Assembly: GCF_001613505.1 (NCBI RefSeq)
Contig: NZ_BDCM01000015.1
Location: 124,001 to 188,000 of the forward strand
Reading direction: 5' to 3'
Length of the DNA: 64,000 bases
From: Nocardia mikamii NBRC 108933
GTDB taxonomy: Bacteria > Actinomycetota > Actinomycetes > Mycobacteriales > Mycobacteriaceae
Part shown: positions 29,949 to 38,635 of the stretch, in pieces
How the letters are laid out: each line of letters starts with the position of its first letter
How positions within the stretch are numbered: the stretch's first letter is position 1
The notes under the pieces: generated by a model
What the model was told of the DNA's origin: nothing
The model's input: only the letters and a program-made list of their open reading frames with translations
Database searches by the model: none
Made by a program: the position numbers and the translations under genes

Positions 29949-31340
29949 ATGCGCAAGTTGGCGGCGCGTCGCGCCACGGTCGGACGCGCCTCGGTGGCAC
30001 GCGCGTCGGTGAAAACTGCTGCTGTCGCCCTCGCTTCGACCCTTCTGCTCGGCCCGTGGATCGCCACATCGCCCGCGCTCGCCGATCCGGCGCCCGCCCA
30101 GTCGGCGGCCGACCAGCTGCCGCCGGAACTGGTGCAGGCCATCGGCCGCGATCTGAAGATGTCGCCCGCGGAGTATCTGGACCGCGCCGCCCGCGCTCAG
30201 CAGTTGCGCGACTACGCCCGCGACTTCCGGTCCTCGCACCCGCAGGCCTTCGCCGGTGCCTGGCTCGGCGCCGACGGTAAGCCGGTGATGGCGGTGACCT
30301 CACTCGACGCCGCGCGCATCGCCAACTCCGCTGGATATCAGACTCGCCTGGCACCGATTTCGGCCGACAATCTGGAGAGCTCACTCGACCAGCTCGTCAA
30401 GTGGATCGGCGGGCTGCCGCGGGAACTGTCGGCCGGAATCAATTCGGTCGCCATCGATTTCCTGAACAGCCAGCTGGTGCTGAGCGTCGCGAACACCCCG
30501 GCCGGTCACCTGCTGAACCTTCCGACGCTGATCGCCAACGTCAAGGTCGTGCTCTCGCCCGACGGGGGCGGCCCGGTCGAGCATCGCCCGATGGCCGGTG
30601 ATACCTACATCAGCGCACCCACCTCCCTCGACGATTCCGCGCTGAAGTCGGTGGACGTCTGTTCCTTCGGCTTCAACAGCATCGACGCCGCCGGCAACGC
30701 GCTGAACATCAGTGCCGGACACTGCGATCCGAATGTGGGCAAGGGCGACTCCGAGGCCGGGGTCTACCTGCCGAACCTGCGCAACCTGAAGGCCAGCACG
30801 CAATTCGGCACCTTCGTGAAGGCGCAGCTCGGTGGCAGCACCGGACTGGACTACTCGGTGATCAAGCTCAACGAGCGAGCGATCACCGCCGGGATGGACC
30901 AGCCCTCGGTGCGCGGCGCCAACGGCACCACCCTCACACTGACCGGAATCGCCGAGCCGATCACCGGCGCCCCGATCTGCAAGTCGGGCCAATCGTCCAC
31001 CTTCACCTGCGGATTCGTGGTCGCCGACCGGGTCGAGACGGCACTGTTCACCGCCGAGGGCGAATCCAAGACGGTGCGCGGCTTCGCCAGCTCGGCGTGC
31101 ACCCTCGGTGGCGACAGCGGCGGCGCGATCGTCTCGGGCACCCTCGCACTGGGCATCACCAGCGGTTCCAACGCCGCCGACGCACCCGATTGCAAGGCCG
31201 CCAACATGGATCTGGCGCAGTACGGCGGCACCGCCACGCTGGGCATCCCGATTCGGCAGATCCTCAGCGATATCGACGCCAATTCCGGTGGCGGCCTGGG
31301 CGCCGGCATCACGGTGCGTACTCGCCCGAACGCGGGCTGA
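29949..31340 (+). CDS. Secreted S1-family serine protease, copy 1
   Basis: A 463-residue preproprotein. The signal peptide (1-46) ends ATSPALA-DPAPA. A prodomain follows (about 55-200, with LKMSPAEYLDRAARAQQL, like the alpha-lytic type), then a trypsin-fold catalytic domain. The triad is His258 (SAGHCDPN), Asp301 (LDYSVIKL) and Ser390 (GGDSGGAIV), and paired Cys residues suggest disulfides. It should be exported and self-processed. The ATG at 29949 is the only start that gives a full signal peptide. It is followed by a paralogue in tandem, with a strong terminator between them, so each has its own promoter. Confidence 0.92.
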   Translation: MRKLAARRATVGRASVARASVKTAAVALASTLLLGPWIATSPALADPAPAQSAADQLPPELVQAIGRDLKMSPAEYLDRAARAQQLRDYARDFRSSHPQAFAGAWLGADGKPVMAVTSLDAARIANSAGYQTRLAPISADNLESSLDQLVKWIGGLPRELSAGINSVAIDFLNSQLVLSVANTPAGHLLNLPTLIANVKVVLSPDGGGPVEHRPMAGDTYISAPTSLDDSALKSVDVCSFGFNSIDAAGNALNISAGHCDPNVGKGDSEAGVYLPNLRNLKASTQFGTFVKAQLGGSTGLDYSVIKLNERAITAGMDQPSVRGANGTTLTLTGIAEPITGAPICKSGQSSTFTCGFVVADRVETALFTAEGESKTVRGFASSACTLGGDSGGAIVSGTLALGITSGSNAADAPDCKAANMDLAQYGGTATLGIPIRQILSDIDANSGGGLGAGITVRTRPNAG

Positions 31341-31350
31341 CGATCTCCCG

Positions 31351-31398
31351 TCGCGCCGAGGGGCACGTTCGCGGGTGCGAACGTGCCCCTCGGCGCGA
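31351..31398 (+). terminator. Very strong terminator hairpin between the two S1 proteases
   Basis: A perfect 22-bp stem (31351-31372 with 31377-31398) and a GGGT loop begin 10 nt after the stop codon. There is no T-tract. Confidence 0.85.
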
Positions 31399-31493
31399 TC
31401 CGGGCCGGGTGAACAGCGAGTATCGTTTTCCGGTATGCCGGGTGTGCGTTCGGCCAAAGTCCGCGACAAGTAGGCATAGCCGCGCAAACCCCA

Positions 31494-31499
31494 TATAGT
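31494..31499 (+). promoter_or_regulatory. -10 element for a leaderless S1 protease transcript
   Basis: TATAGT ends six nt before the ATG at 31506, the spacing expected when transcription starts at the A of ATG. No ribosome site precedes this ATG. No good -35 is visible. Confidence 0.5.
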
Positions 31500-31505
31500 C
31501 GCCTC

Positions 31506-32852
31506 ATGCTCCTGCCACGCATCCGACTTTCGTCCGCCGCGGGACGTGCCCCGCGCACCCGCCTCCGCAGCGCGGCCGTCGCCGCCTCGGCGGCGGTTCT
31601 GGTTCTCGGGCCGCTCGCGGCGACCTCTTCCGCGGACCCCGCGCCCGCCCCGGCGCCCGCTCTGCCCGCCGAGCTGGCGGCGGCGGTACAGCGCGACCTG
31701 AAGATCTCGCCGGAGGAGTATCTGCACCGCGCCGATGTGGCGCAGCACGTGGCGGCGTTCGCGGCGACCGCACAGCGTCAGTTCCCGCAGGCGTTCGCGG
31801 GCGCGTGGCTCGACGATGCCGGTAAGGCCGTAGTGGCGCTGGCTCCGGGCCAGGGCCTCGACGATGCCAAGAAGGCCGCTCAGGACGCCGGATTCGGCGT
31901 GAAGGACGTGGCCAAGAGCCAGACCGTGCTGCGCAGCGAGAAGAACGCCTTCCAGCAGTGGCTGTCGGGCCAGCCCGAGGGGGTCGCGCAGGCCGTGCGC
32001 GGTGTCGTGATCGACACCGTCAACAACAGCATCGCGGTGCGCGTGGACAAGGCCGGCGTGCCGATGCCGGGCTTCGTCGACCCGGCGCACGTGATCGTGA
32101 TGGCGGCTCCCCCGGTGGGCCCGCCGGAGTCGGACCCGCAGGTGAAGCCGATCGCCGGTGAGCAGCCCAACGCGCCCCGCGCGGGCGGCGACTCCTACGC
32201 GTCGGTGGCCGGCAAGATGCAGCTGGTCTGCTCCACCGGCTTCAACGGTGAGGACCGCAACGGCAACCCTGTGAACATCACTGCCGGACATTGCGATCCG
32301 AACATCCCGGCCGCCGGTACCGCGAACGCGCCGGGCATGTTCGAGCTGCTGCCGGGCAACCACGTCGGCGCCCAGCTGGGCTCTTTCCAGAAGTCGATCC
32401 TGGGCAACCAGGACTACTCGATCGTCTCGATCGATGCCGGTAGCCGGGATCGCTTCGCCAACAACCTCGTTCGGGTGCCGGGCGCCGCGCCGATCGCGAT
32501 CACCGGTGTTGCCGACCCCGTCGTCGGCGCCCCGGTGTGCAAGTCGGGTTCGCGCACCGGCTTCAGCTGTGGTGTGGTGAACGCGGTGGATCAGACCGTC
32601 CAGGTCGGTGACCGCGATCTGACCCAGTCGTTCTCGGCGAACATCTGTGCGCTGCCGGGTGATTCGGGCGGCCCGATCGTCACCGGCACCCTGGCCCTGG
32701 GCATCTCCAGCGCCTCCTCGGTGGCCGACTACCCGATCTGCGAGATCCCGAACCTGATCGGCGCCCTGACCGGTGATGCGCCGCAGCTGTTCGCGCAGCC
32801 GGTGAACCAGGTGCTCTCCGACAACCCGGGTCTGCGGGTTCGCACCAACTGA
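31506..32852 (+). CDS. Secreted S1-family serine protease, copy 2
   Basis: A 448-residue paralogue of the upstream protease. Signal peptide 1-43 (AAVAASAAVLVLGPLAATSSA-DPAP, read in part), a prodomain with LKISPEEYLHRADVAQHV, and a catalytic domain with His262 (TAGHCDPN), Asp303 (NQDYSIVSI) and Ser387 (PGDSGGPIV). The two copies share prodomain and core but differ in surface loops, and Ser387 is followed by Pro as in trypsin. The -10 element placed directly before the ATG suggests a leaderless transcript. It is followed by its own terminator. The natural substrate is unknown. Confidence 0.92.
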   Translation: MLLPRIRLSSAAGRAPRTRLRSAAVAASAAVLVLGPLAATSSADPAPAPAPALPAELAAAVQRDLKISPEEYLHRADVAQHVAAFAATAQRQFPQAFAGAWLDDAGKAVVALAPGQGLDDAKKAAQDAGFGVKDVAKSQTVLRSEKNAFQQWLSGQPEGVAQAVRGVVIDTVNNSIAVRVDKAGVPMPGFVDPAHVIVMAAPPVGPPESDPQVKPIAGEQPNAPRAGGDSYASVAGKMQLVCSTGFNGEDRNGNPVNITAGHCDPNIPAAGTANAPGMFELLPGNHVGAQLGSFQKSILGNQDYSIVSIDAGSRDRFANNLVRVPGAAPIAITGVADPVVGAPVCKSGSRTGFSCGVVNAVDQTVQVGDRDLTQSFSANICALPGDSGGPIVTGTLALGISSASSVADYPICEIPNLIGALTGDAPQLFAQPVNQVLSDNPGLRVRTN

Positions 32853-32870
32853 GCGCTTCGAGCATCGTCG

Positions 32871-32896
32871 AGGGCCCGGCAGAAATGCCGGGCCTT
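32871..32896 (+). terminator. Terminator after S1 protease copy 2
   Basis: An 11-bp GC-rich stem (32871-32881 with 32886-32896, one G-T pair) with a GAAA tetraloop, ending TT, begins 18 nt after the stop codon. Confidence 0.8.
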
Positions 32897-32975
32897 CGTC
32901 GTCTCCGCGGGATGGACCCGTCCGCCGGCTGCCGTCCCGATGCCGTGTTCACCCCGGCGGGTGCATGCTGGAGTT

Positions 32976-33857
32976 ATGTGTCTGGTGTTGATCGGGTGGC
33001 GCGCGCATCCGGAGTATCGGCTGATCGTGGCGGCCAATCGGGACGAGTTCTACACGCGCCCAACCGAATCGATGCGATGGTGGCCGGAGCGGCCGAATAT
33101 GCTGGCCGGACGTGATCTCGGAGCCCCGGACGGTGTGCCGGGCACCTGGCTGGGGATCGTTCCCGAAGCCGGCCGTTTCGCGACCGTCACCAATGTGCGG
33201 GGCCCGGCCGAGAAGCGCACCGATGCCCGCTCCCGCGGCGCTCTGCTGATGGATTATCTGACCGGCTCCGCGGCACCGGAGAAGTTCGTTCGCACCGCTG
33301 CGGCCGATCTGGACGACTACAACGGTTACAACCTGGTCGTCTCCGATCTGGAGACGCTGTGGTGGCACAGCAATCGCAGCGAGGCCACTCCGCTGGCCCT
33401 CCCGCCCGGAGTGCACGGGCTGTCCAATGCCGCCCTGCTCGGCTCGGCCGCACCCGGCTCCGAACGGCCGACGGGCATCGCGGACCGGCACATCGCGGAA
33501 AGCGCGAGCGACGTGCATACCTACACCGGCGCCACGGCGTGGCCGAAGGTGCGCGACGGCGTGCGCGCGCTGGGCGCGGTGGTCGGTTCGCCGGCGGTGG
33601 AGGACTATTTCGACGTCCTGTCCGACCGCACCATCGCCCCCGATGCCGAACTACCGCACACCGGGTTGCCGCCGGAGCAGGAACGCTCGGTATCGGCCCG
33701 CTTCGTCGCCAACGACTGGCACGGAACTCGCTGCAGCACAGTGCTTTTGGTCCGCGAGGACGGTCACTTCGAGATCGCCGAACGGTCCTTCGCGGAATTC
33801 GGGAAGCCGCTCGGCGAGGTGAGCTACACGGGTCGGCTGCGGATGCGCGCGGACTGA
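32976..33857 (+). CDS. NRDE/TANGO2-family protein
   Basis: A 293-residue member of the NRDE (DUF833, TANGO2) family, named for the ANRDE motif seen here at residues 20-24. The protein begins MCLVLIGW, with Cys2 exposed after Met removal, as in Ntn-type hydrolases; an amidohydrolase-like activity is suspected but unproven, and human TANGO2 has been linked to lipid or haem handling. ATG 32976 follows GGAG by four nt, and any upstream start would bury Cys2. It is a single gene between terminators, with no signal peptide. Confidence 0.9.
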   Translation: MCLVLIGWRAHPEYRLIVAANRDEFYTRPTESMRWWPERPNMLAGRDLGAPDGVPGTWLGIVPEAGRFATVTNVRGPAEKRTDARSRGALLMDYLTGSAAPEKFVRTAAADLDDYNGYNLVVSDLETLWWHSNRSEATPLALPPGVHGLSNAALLGSAAPGSERPTGIADRHIAESASDVHTYTGATAWPKVRDGVRALGAVVGSPAVEDYFDVLSDRTIAPDAELPHTGLPPEQERSVSARFVANDWHGTRCSTVLLVREDGHFEIAERSFAEFGKPLGEVSYTGRLRMRAD

Positions 33858-33884
33858 CCGCCGCAACGACAACCGCAACGACAA

Positions 33885-33914
33885 CGGCCCGCCTTCCGCG
33901 AGGAAGACGGGCCG
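33885..33914. terminator. Bidirectional terminator between NRDE gene and secreted paralogue A
   Basis: A 13-bp stem with one mismatch (33885-33897 with 33902-33914; core CGGCCCG/CGGGCCG) lies between two convergent stop codons. Confidence 0.75.
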
Positions 33915-33957
33915 CATACGTCCCGGAGCCGGCTGATCACCGACTCCGTGCCGCGAA

Positions 33958-34764
33958 TTACTTGGCCTGCTGCGGCTGACCGCTGGCGGCCGCCATGGCC
34001 GCATCCGACCACTGGGTGGTGCCGTCGGCAGCCTGCATAGTGTTGACCAGCTCGACGCCCGCGGCGACGAGAGCAGGGCCGCCCACGGCGACGGTGCCCA
34101 CGATGCCGCCGACGCCCGCGCCGGTGACCAGACCCGGGATGCAGCCCGCGACGATCGTGACGACACAGCCGATCACGGCGCCGATGGCGGTACCGACGAA
34201 GCCACCGATCGCGGTCGCCAGACCGAACTTGGTGGCGAAGTCGCTCATCGCGCGCTGGTTCTCGATCGGCGAGGCGACGTCCTTGGCGACCAGAACCGGC
34301 TTATCGGCCTGGATCGGCGCCTGCTGGTCGACCTTCGTGTCGGCGACCGCGGCCACGGGGGCGGCGGCAACCGGCTTGGTCAGGTCGACATTGCCCGGCT
34401 TGTCCGGGGTCAGCTCGAGCACCGTGCCGTTGTCCTTGAGCACGGGCTTGATCGGAATCTGAACGCCCGCGATCCGGTAGTCGATCGGCATCTCCAGGGC
34501 GACATTGCCGGCCTGATCCTTGATGTCGACGACCTGCTGCTTCTGATCAGGAGTCGTGCCGTGCTTCTCCACGAGCTCGAACGTGCCGTTCTTGAGCTTG
34601 GTGACGACCGTCTTGTCGACCAGTTTGGTGGAGTAATCGATCCCCGGCTTGGCGTCGGCGGCCGGAGCCGGGGCTGGTGCAGGGTCGGCGTTGGCAGTTC
34701 CCAACGCCACGGTCATTGCGCCGATGACCATAGCGGCGACCGCAGTACCTCTGCGGAGCTTCAT
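33958..34764 (-). CDS. Secreted protein with glycine-zipper-like membrane segments, paralogue A
   Basis: A 268-residue protein: signal peptide (1-26, cleaved after GTANA), then a beta-rich domain with the motif STKLVDKTVVTKLKNGTFEL, NGTVLELTP, and IENQRAMSDFATKFG. Next is a Gly/Ala hydrophobic stretch (about 180-240) with Cys pairs (IGCVVTIVAGCIPG) and VGGIVGTVAVGGPALVAAGV. Two paralogues lie 4-6 kb away. I know such proteins only as a Nocardia-type family of unknown function. The hydrophobic half suggests membrane insertion after export. ATG 34764 follows GGAAACCGA. It is longer than its paralogues through an Ala/Val/Lys insert (about 130-165). Confidence 0.78.
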   Translation of the reverse strand: MKLRRGTAVAAMVIGAMTVALGTANADPAPAPAPAADAKPGIDYSTKLVDKTVVTKLKNGTFELVEKHGTTPDQKQQVVDIKDQAGNVALEMPIDYRIAGVQIPIKPVLKDNGTVLELTPDKPGNVDLTKPVAAAPVAAVADTKVDQQAPIQADKPVLVAKDVASPIENQRAMSDFATKFGLATAIGGFVGTAIGAVIGCVVTIVAGCIPGLVTGAGVGGIVGTVAVGGPALVAAGVELVNTMQAADGTTQWSDAAMAAASGQPQQAK

Positions 34765-34939
34765 TCGGTTTCCAATCCGTCATCAGGGTTTGCCGCACGC
34801 AACTTCTCCGCGAGAGCCCACGCATCCATCAGGCCATCAACCCCGACTTCAAACCTGACGGACCTCCCCGAGCAGTGTGAAGGTGCACACAGCAAGCAGG
34901 ACGAGGTGAGCTTAGTCGAATACACCGACCGAAAGCGAG

Positions 34940-34962
34940 AATTGTTATGTGCCCTAACAATT
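34940..34962. promoter_or_regulatory. Inverted repeat AATTGTTA-N7-TAACAATT
   Basis: Perfect 8-bp A/T-rich arms with a 7-nt spacer, in a genome where such sequence is rare. It is 176 bp upstream of secreted paralogue A. It looks like a repressor operator; the regulator is unknown. Confidence 0.5.
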
Positions 34963-35162
34963 GAGGACCGATTCGCCAACGGTTCGTCTTTGCGGCGTGT
35001 AAGCCTGACCTGGCTCGAACACCGGATTTGCCGGGATTTACCGTGTCAGACGACCGCCATCACGCCAAAACCGCAGGCCAACACGTGAGAACGGTCACAC
35101 CCACAGTACGGTTGGACCCCACAACCTGGGATAGACCATTCGTGCATCATACGATGGACAGA

Positions 35163-35184
35163 TAAGTTACCGGCGGGTAACTTA
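35163..35184. promoter_or_regulatory. Palindromic operator upstream of the FeS reductase
   Basis: TAAGTTACC-GGCG-GGTAACTTA: perfect 9-bp arms around four bases, 81 bp before the ATG at 35266. The TTACC-N4-GGTAA core is the style of TetR-family operators, including those of lipid-degradation repressors. The matching regulator is not in this window. Confidence 0.65.
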
Positions 35185-35265
35185 CTGCCCGTTACGATAC
35201 GAGCAACCGACGGCGACCCCAGCCCGGTCGCCGGAATGCTCGTGGAACCGAAGGAAGGTCGCGAC

Positions 35266-38200
35266 ATGAATGCCCTGACAGTGACGCTGGGCACGATTGG
35301 AGCGGTGCTCAGCCTGGTGTGCTGGGCGTCGTTCATCGGCGGCGCGTGGAAGATCTTCAGCGCGATCAGGGTCGGGCAGCCGGCACCGGATCGTTGGCGG
35401 CCGTTCTTCCCACGCCTCAAGACGATGCTGGTCGAGTTCATCGCCCATACCCGCATGAACAAGTTCCGCACCGTCGGCTGGGCGCACTGGCTGGTGATGA
35501 TCGGCTTCATCACCGGCGCCATCCTGTGGTTCGAGGCGTACGGGCAGACGTTCGACCCCGAATTCCACTGGCCGATCATCGGCAACTGGGGTGTGTACCA
35601 CTTCTGGGACGAGCTGATGGGCATCGGCACCGTGGTCGGCATCCTCACGCTGATCACCATTCGCCAGCTCAATCACCCGCGGGTACCGCAGCGCCTGTCG
35701 CGATTCAGCGGTTCGAAGTTCGGGCCTGCCTACGTGATCGAAGCGATCGTGCTGATGGAAGGCCTCGGCATGATCTTCGTCAAGGCGGGAAAGATCGCGC
35801 TGAACGGCGAGGGCAATCCGGCGACGGACTTCTTCACCATGCGGGTCGCCGAATTGCTGCCCGCCAACGCGACCATGGTGTCGATCTTCGCCTTCATCAA
35901 GCTGATGTCGGGCATGGCGTTCCTCTATTACGTCGGCCGCAACATCACCTGGGGCGTGGCCTGGCACCGGTTCTCCGCCTTCTTCAACATCTACTTCAAG
36001 CGTGAGGACGACGGCGGCGTCGCCCTGGGTGCGGCCAAGCCGATGATGTCCAAGGGTCGCGCCCTGGATATGGAGAACGTCGACCCCGATACCGACACCC
36101 TGGGCGCCGGACGGATCGAGGACTTCTCCTGGAAGGGCTGGCTGGACTTCACCACCTGCACCGAATGTGGTCGCTGCCAGAGCCAGTGCCCGGCCTGGAA
36201 CACCGGTAAACCGCTCTCGCCGAAGCTGCTGATCATGTCCCTGCGGGACCACGGTGCGGCCAAGGCTCCGTACCTGCTCGCCGGTGGCCGTAAGGATATG
36301 GGCGGCGACGAGGTCGGCCTGGTCGATGCCGAGGGCAAGCCGAACGAGGCCGCGCTGGCGAAGATCTCCGAGGCGGCCAAGGCCGAGGCCGAGCGTCCGC
36401 TGGTCGGCGGCGAGGACGTCAACGGCATCATCGACCCCGAGGTGCTGTGGTCCTGCACCACCTGTGGCGCCTGTGTCGAGCAGTGCCCGGTGGATATCGA
36501 GCACGTCGACCACATCATCGACATGCGTCGCTACCAGGTTCTGATCGAATCGGAATTCCCCTCCGAGCTGGCCGGCCTGTTCAAGAACCTCGAGAACAAG
36601 GGCAACCCCTGGGGTCAGAACGCCAAGGATCGCCTGAACTGGATGTCGGAGCTGGACTTCGATATTCCGGTATTCGGTCAGGACGCCGAAAGTTTCGACG
36701 GGTACGAATATCTGTTCTGGGTCGGCTGTGCCGGCGCCTACGAGGACCGCGCCAAGAAGACCACGAAGGCCGTCGCGGAACTGCTCGCCACCGCCGGCGT
36801 GAAATTCATGGTGCTGGGTGCGGAGGAAACCTGCACCGGTGACTCGGCTCGCCGCGCGGGTAACGAATTCCTGTTCCAGCAGTTGGCGATGCAGAACATC
36901 GAAACGCTGAATTCCGTCTTCGAGGGTGTGGAGCCGTCGAAGAAGAAGATAGTCGTCACCTGTGCCCACTGCTTCAACGCGCTCAACAACGAATACCCGC
37001 AGGTGGGCGGCACCTACGAGGTCGTTCACCACACCCAGTTGCTCAACCGGCTGGTGCGCCAGCGCAAGCTCGTCCAGGTGAAGCCGGTGTCGGAGAAGGT
37101 CACCTACCACGACCCCTGCTACCTGGGCCGGCACAACAAGATCTACAACGCGCCGCGTGAGCTGATGGCCGCCTCGGGCGCGAAGGTGACCGAGATGCCG
37201 CGCCACGGCGAGCGGTCGATGTGCTGTGGCGCCGGTGGTGCTCGCATGTGGATGGAGGAACAGCTCGGTAAGCGAGTCAACCTCGACCGGACCGACGAGG
37301 CACTGGCCACCCTGGACGGCGGCAACTCGCCGTCGCTGATCGCCACCGGCTGCCCCTTCTGCCGCGTGATGCTCACCGACGGTGTGACCGCGCGCAAGGA
37401 TTCCGGTGAGGTCGGCCAGGGCGTCGAGGTCGTGGACGTCGCGCAGCTGATGCTGCAGTCGATCGACCGGGTCGAGCCGGCGGCACTGTCGGAGAACCTG
37501 AAGGTGAACCAGCAGCCCAAGGCTCCCGAACCGGTCGCCGAGACCGCGGCACCGGCCGCCGAAGCGGCAGCGGCACCGACGGCCGAGCCCGAGGCCGAGG
37601 CCCCCGCCGAGCAGGCCGCGCCGGCCGCCGGGAAGGGTCTGGCGATGAAGGGTGGCGGCAAGGCACCCGGCGGTAAGGGTCTCGCCATGAAGGGCGCCGC
37701 GAAAGCACCGGGCGCCAAGGCAACTCCGGAGCCGGAGGCCGCCGAGGCGAGCGCGGAAGCACCCGCGGAGGCTCCGGCCGCCAAGCCGGGCGGTCTGGCC
37801 ATGAAGGGCGCCGCCAAGGCACCCGGCGGCAAGGGGCTCGCCATGAAGGGCGCCGCGAAAGCACCGGGCGCCAAGGCGACTGCGAAGCCCGCCGACGCCC
37901 CTGCGGCCGAGGCGTCCGCTGCCGAAGCTCCGGCGGCCGAGAGCACCGAGGCGCCGGCGGCGCCGACCGCCAAGCCGGGCGGCCTGGCCATGAAGGGCGC
38001 CGCCAAAGCACCCGGCGGCAAGGGTCTCGCCATGAAGGGCAAGGCCAAGGCTCCGGGCGCCAAGCCCGCGAGCGAAGCCCCGGCCGAGGCGCCCGCCGCC
38101 GAGGCCGCGCCTGCGGAGGCTCCCACGGAAACCGCGACCGCTGAGCCGGCAGCTGCCACCGGTCCCACCGAGACCAAACCGACGGTGGCTCCGAAGGGTC

Positions 38201-38517
38201 TGGCGATGAAGTCCGGCTTCAAGCGCCCCGGCCCCAAGGCCCCGGGTGCCGCCAAGCCCGCCGCTGCCGAACCCGCTACGGCGGCAACGGAATCCGGTAA
38301 CGGAGCGGCACCGGCCGAGACGGCCGGCAGCGAAGCAGCCGAGGCCGAGGTCCCCGCGACCGAGCCGGCGTCCGCATCGGACACTCCGGAGCCGACCACG
38401 GCGGCCGCCACCGAATCCGCAGACAGCGGCAACGGTGCCGTCCAGCCCCCGACCGCCAAGCCGGGCGGCCTGGGCTTCAAGTCCGGAGCGAAGGCCCCGG
38501 GCAGCCGCAAGAAGTAA
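35266..38517 (+). CDS. Membrane FeS reductase (heterodisulfide-reductase-related, Rv0338c-like) with repetitive tail
   Basis: A 1083-residue inner-membrane protein. Membrane segments lie in 1-230 (first: GTIGAVLSLVCWASFIGGAW). Two [4Fe-4S] motifs follow (CTECGRCQSQCP, about 290; CTTCGACVEQCP, about 400), then two CCG-type domains (TCAHCFN and MCCGAGGARMW). This is the plan of Rv0338c, whose gene also neighbours aspC and the ini locus; it may pass electrons from quinol or beta-oxidation to a thiol or FeS acceptor. About 330 C-terminal residues are Ala/Pro/Glu-rich with recurring GLAMKG and KAPGGKG units. ATG 35266 follows GAAGGAAGG. A palindromic operator lies upstream. Confidence 0.88.
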   Translation: MNALTVTLGTIGAVLSLVCWASFIGGAWKIFSAIRVGQPAPDRWRPFFPRLKTMLVEFIAHTRMNKFRTVGWAHWLVMIGFITGAILWFEAYGQTFDPEFHWPIIGNWGVYHFWDELMGIGTVVGILTLITIRQLNHPRVPQRLSRFSGSKFGPAYVIEAIVLMEGLGMIFVKAGKIALNGEGNPATDFFTMRVAELLPANATMVSIFAFIKLMSGMAFLYYVGRNITWGVAWHRFSAFFNIYFKREDDGGVALGAAKPMMSKGRALDMENVDPDTDTLGAGRIEDFSWKGWLDFTTCTECGRCQSQCPAWNTGKPLSPKLLIMSLRDHGAAKAPYLLAGGRKDMGGDEVGLVDAEGKPNEAALAKISEAAKAEAERPLVGGEDVNGIIDPEVLWSCTTCGACVEQCPVDIEHVDHIIDMRRYQVLIESEFPSELAGLFKNLENKGNPWGQNAKDRLNWMSELDFDIPVFGQDAESFDGYEYLFWVGCAGAYEDRAKKTTKAVAELLATAGVKFMVLGAEETCTGDSARRAGNEFLFQQLAMQNIETLNSVFEGVEPSKKKIVVTCAHCFNALNNEYPQVGGTYEVVHHTQLLNRLVRQRKLVQVKPVSEKVTYHDPCYLGRHNKIYNAPRELMAASGAKVTEMPRHGERSMCCGAGGARMWMEEQLGKRVNLDRTDEALATLDGGNSPSLIATGCPFCRVMLTDGVTARKDSGEVGQGVEVVDVAQLMLQSIDRVEPAALSENLKVNQQPKAPEPVAETAAPAAEAAAAPTAEPEAEAPAEQAAPAAGKGLAMKGGGKAPGGKGLAMKGAAKAPGAKATPEPEAAEASAEAPAEAPAAKPGGLAMKGAAKAPGGKGLAMKGAAKAPGAKATAKPADAPAAEASAAEAPAAESTEAPAAPTAKPGGLAMKGAAKAPGGKGLAMKGKAKAPGAKPASEAPAEAPAAEAAPAEAPTETATAEPAAATGPTETKPTVAPKGLAMKSGFKRPGPKAPGAAKPAAAEPATAATESGNGAAPAETAGSEAAEAEVPATEPASASDTPEPTTAAATESADSGNGAVQPPTAKPGGLGFKSGAKAPGSRKK

Positions 38518-38534
38518 GTTCGCACCAGCACGAG

Positions 38535-38562
38535 GGGGCGCTGCCGACACCGGCAGCGCCCC
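38535..38562. terminator. Terminator between FeS reductase and secreted paralogue B
   Basis: A perfect 12-bp stem (38535-38546 with 38551-38562), ACAC loop, followed by TTCGTCGT, 17 nt after the plus-strand stop codon. It could serve both convergent genes. Confidence 0.85.
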
Positions 38563-38635
38563 TTCGTCGTATCCGGCGCCGTAACGGCGAAGGCCGGCCG
38601 CTGTGCGAGCGACCGGCCTTCGATGTGGGGAGCTC

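Larger units (their letters stand above)
34765..35265. other. 501-bp gap with two operator-like palindromes
   Basis: No gene is seen in this divergent gap between secreted paralogue A and the FeS reductase. It is poorer in GC than its surroundings, and two inverted repeats (listed separately) stand out. Reading frames crossing it have no family features. Confidence 0.6.

Noticed and set aside
35182..38550. A 1122-codon minus-strand frame opposite the FeS reductase
   Set aside because: Antisense shadow of a GC-rich gene; the plus strand has the FeS motifs, ribosome site and operator.
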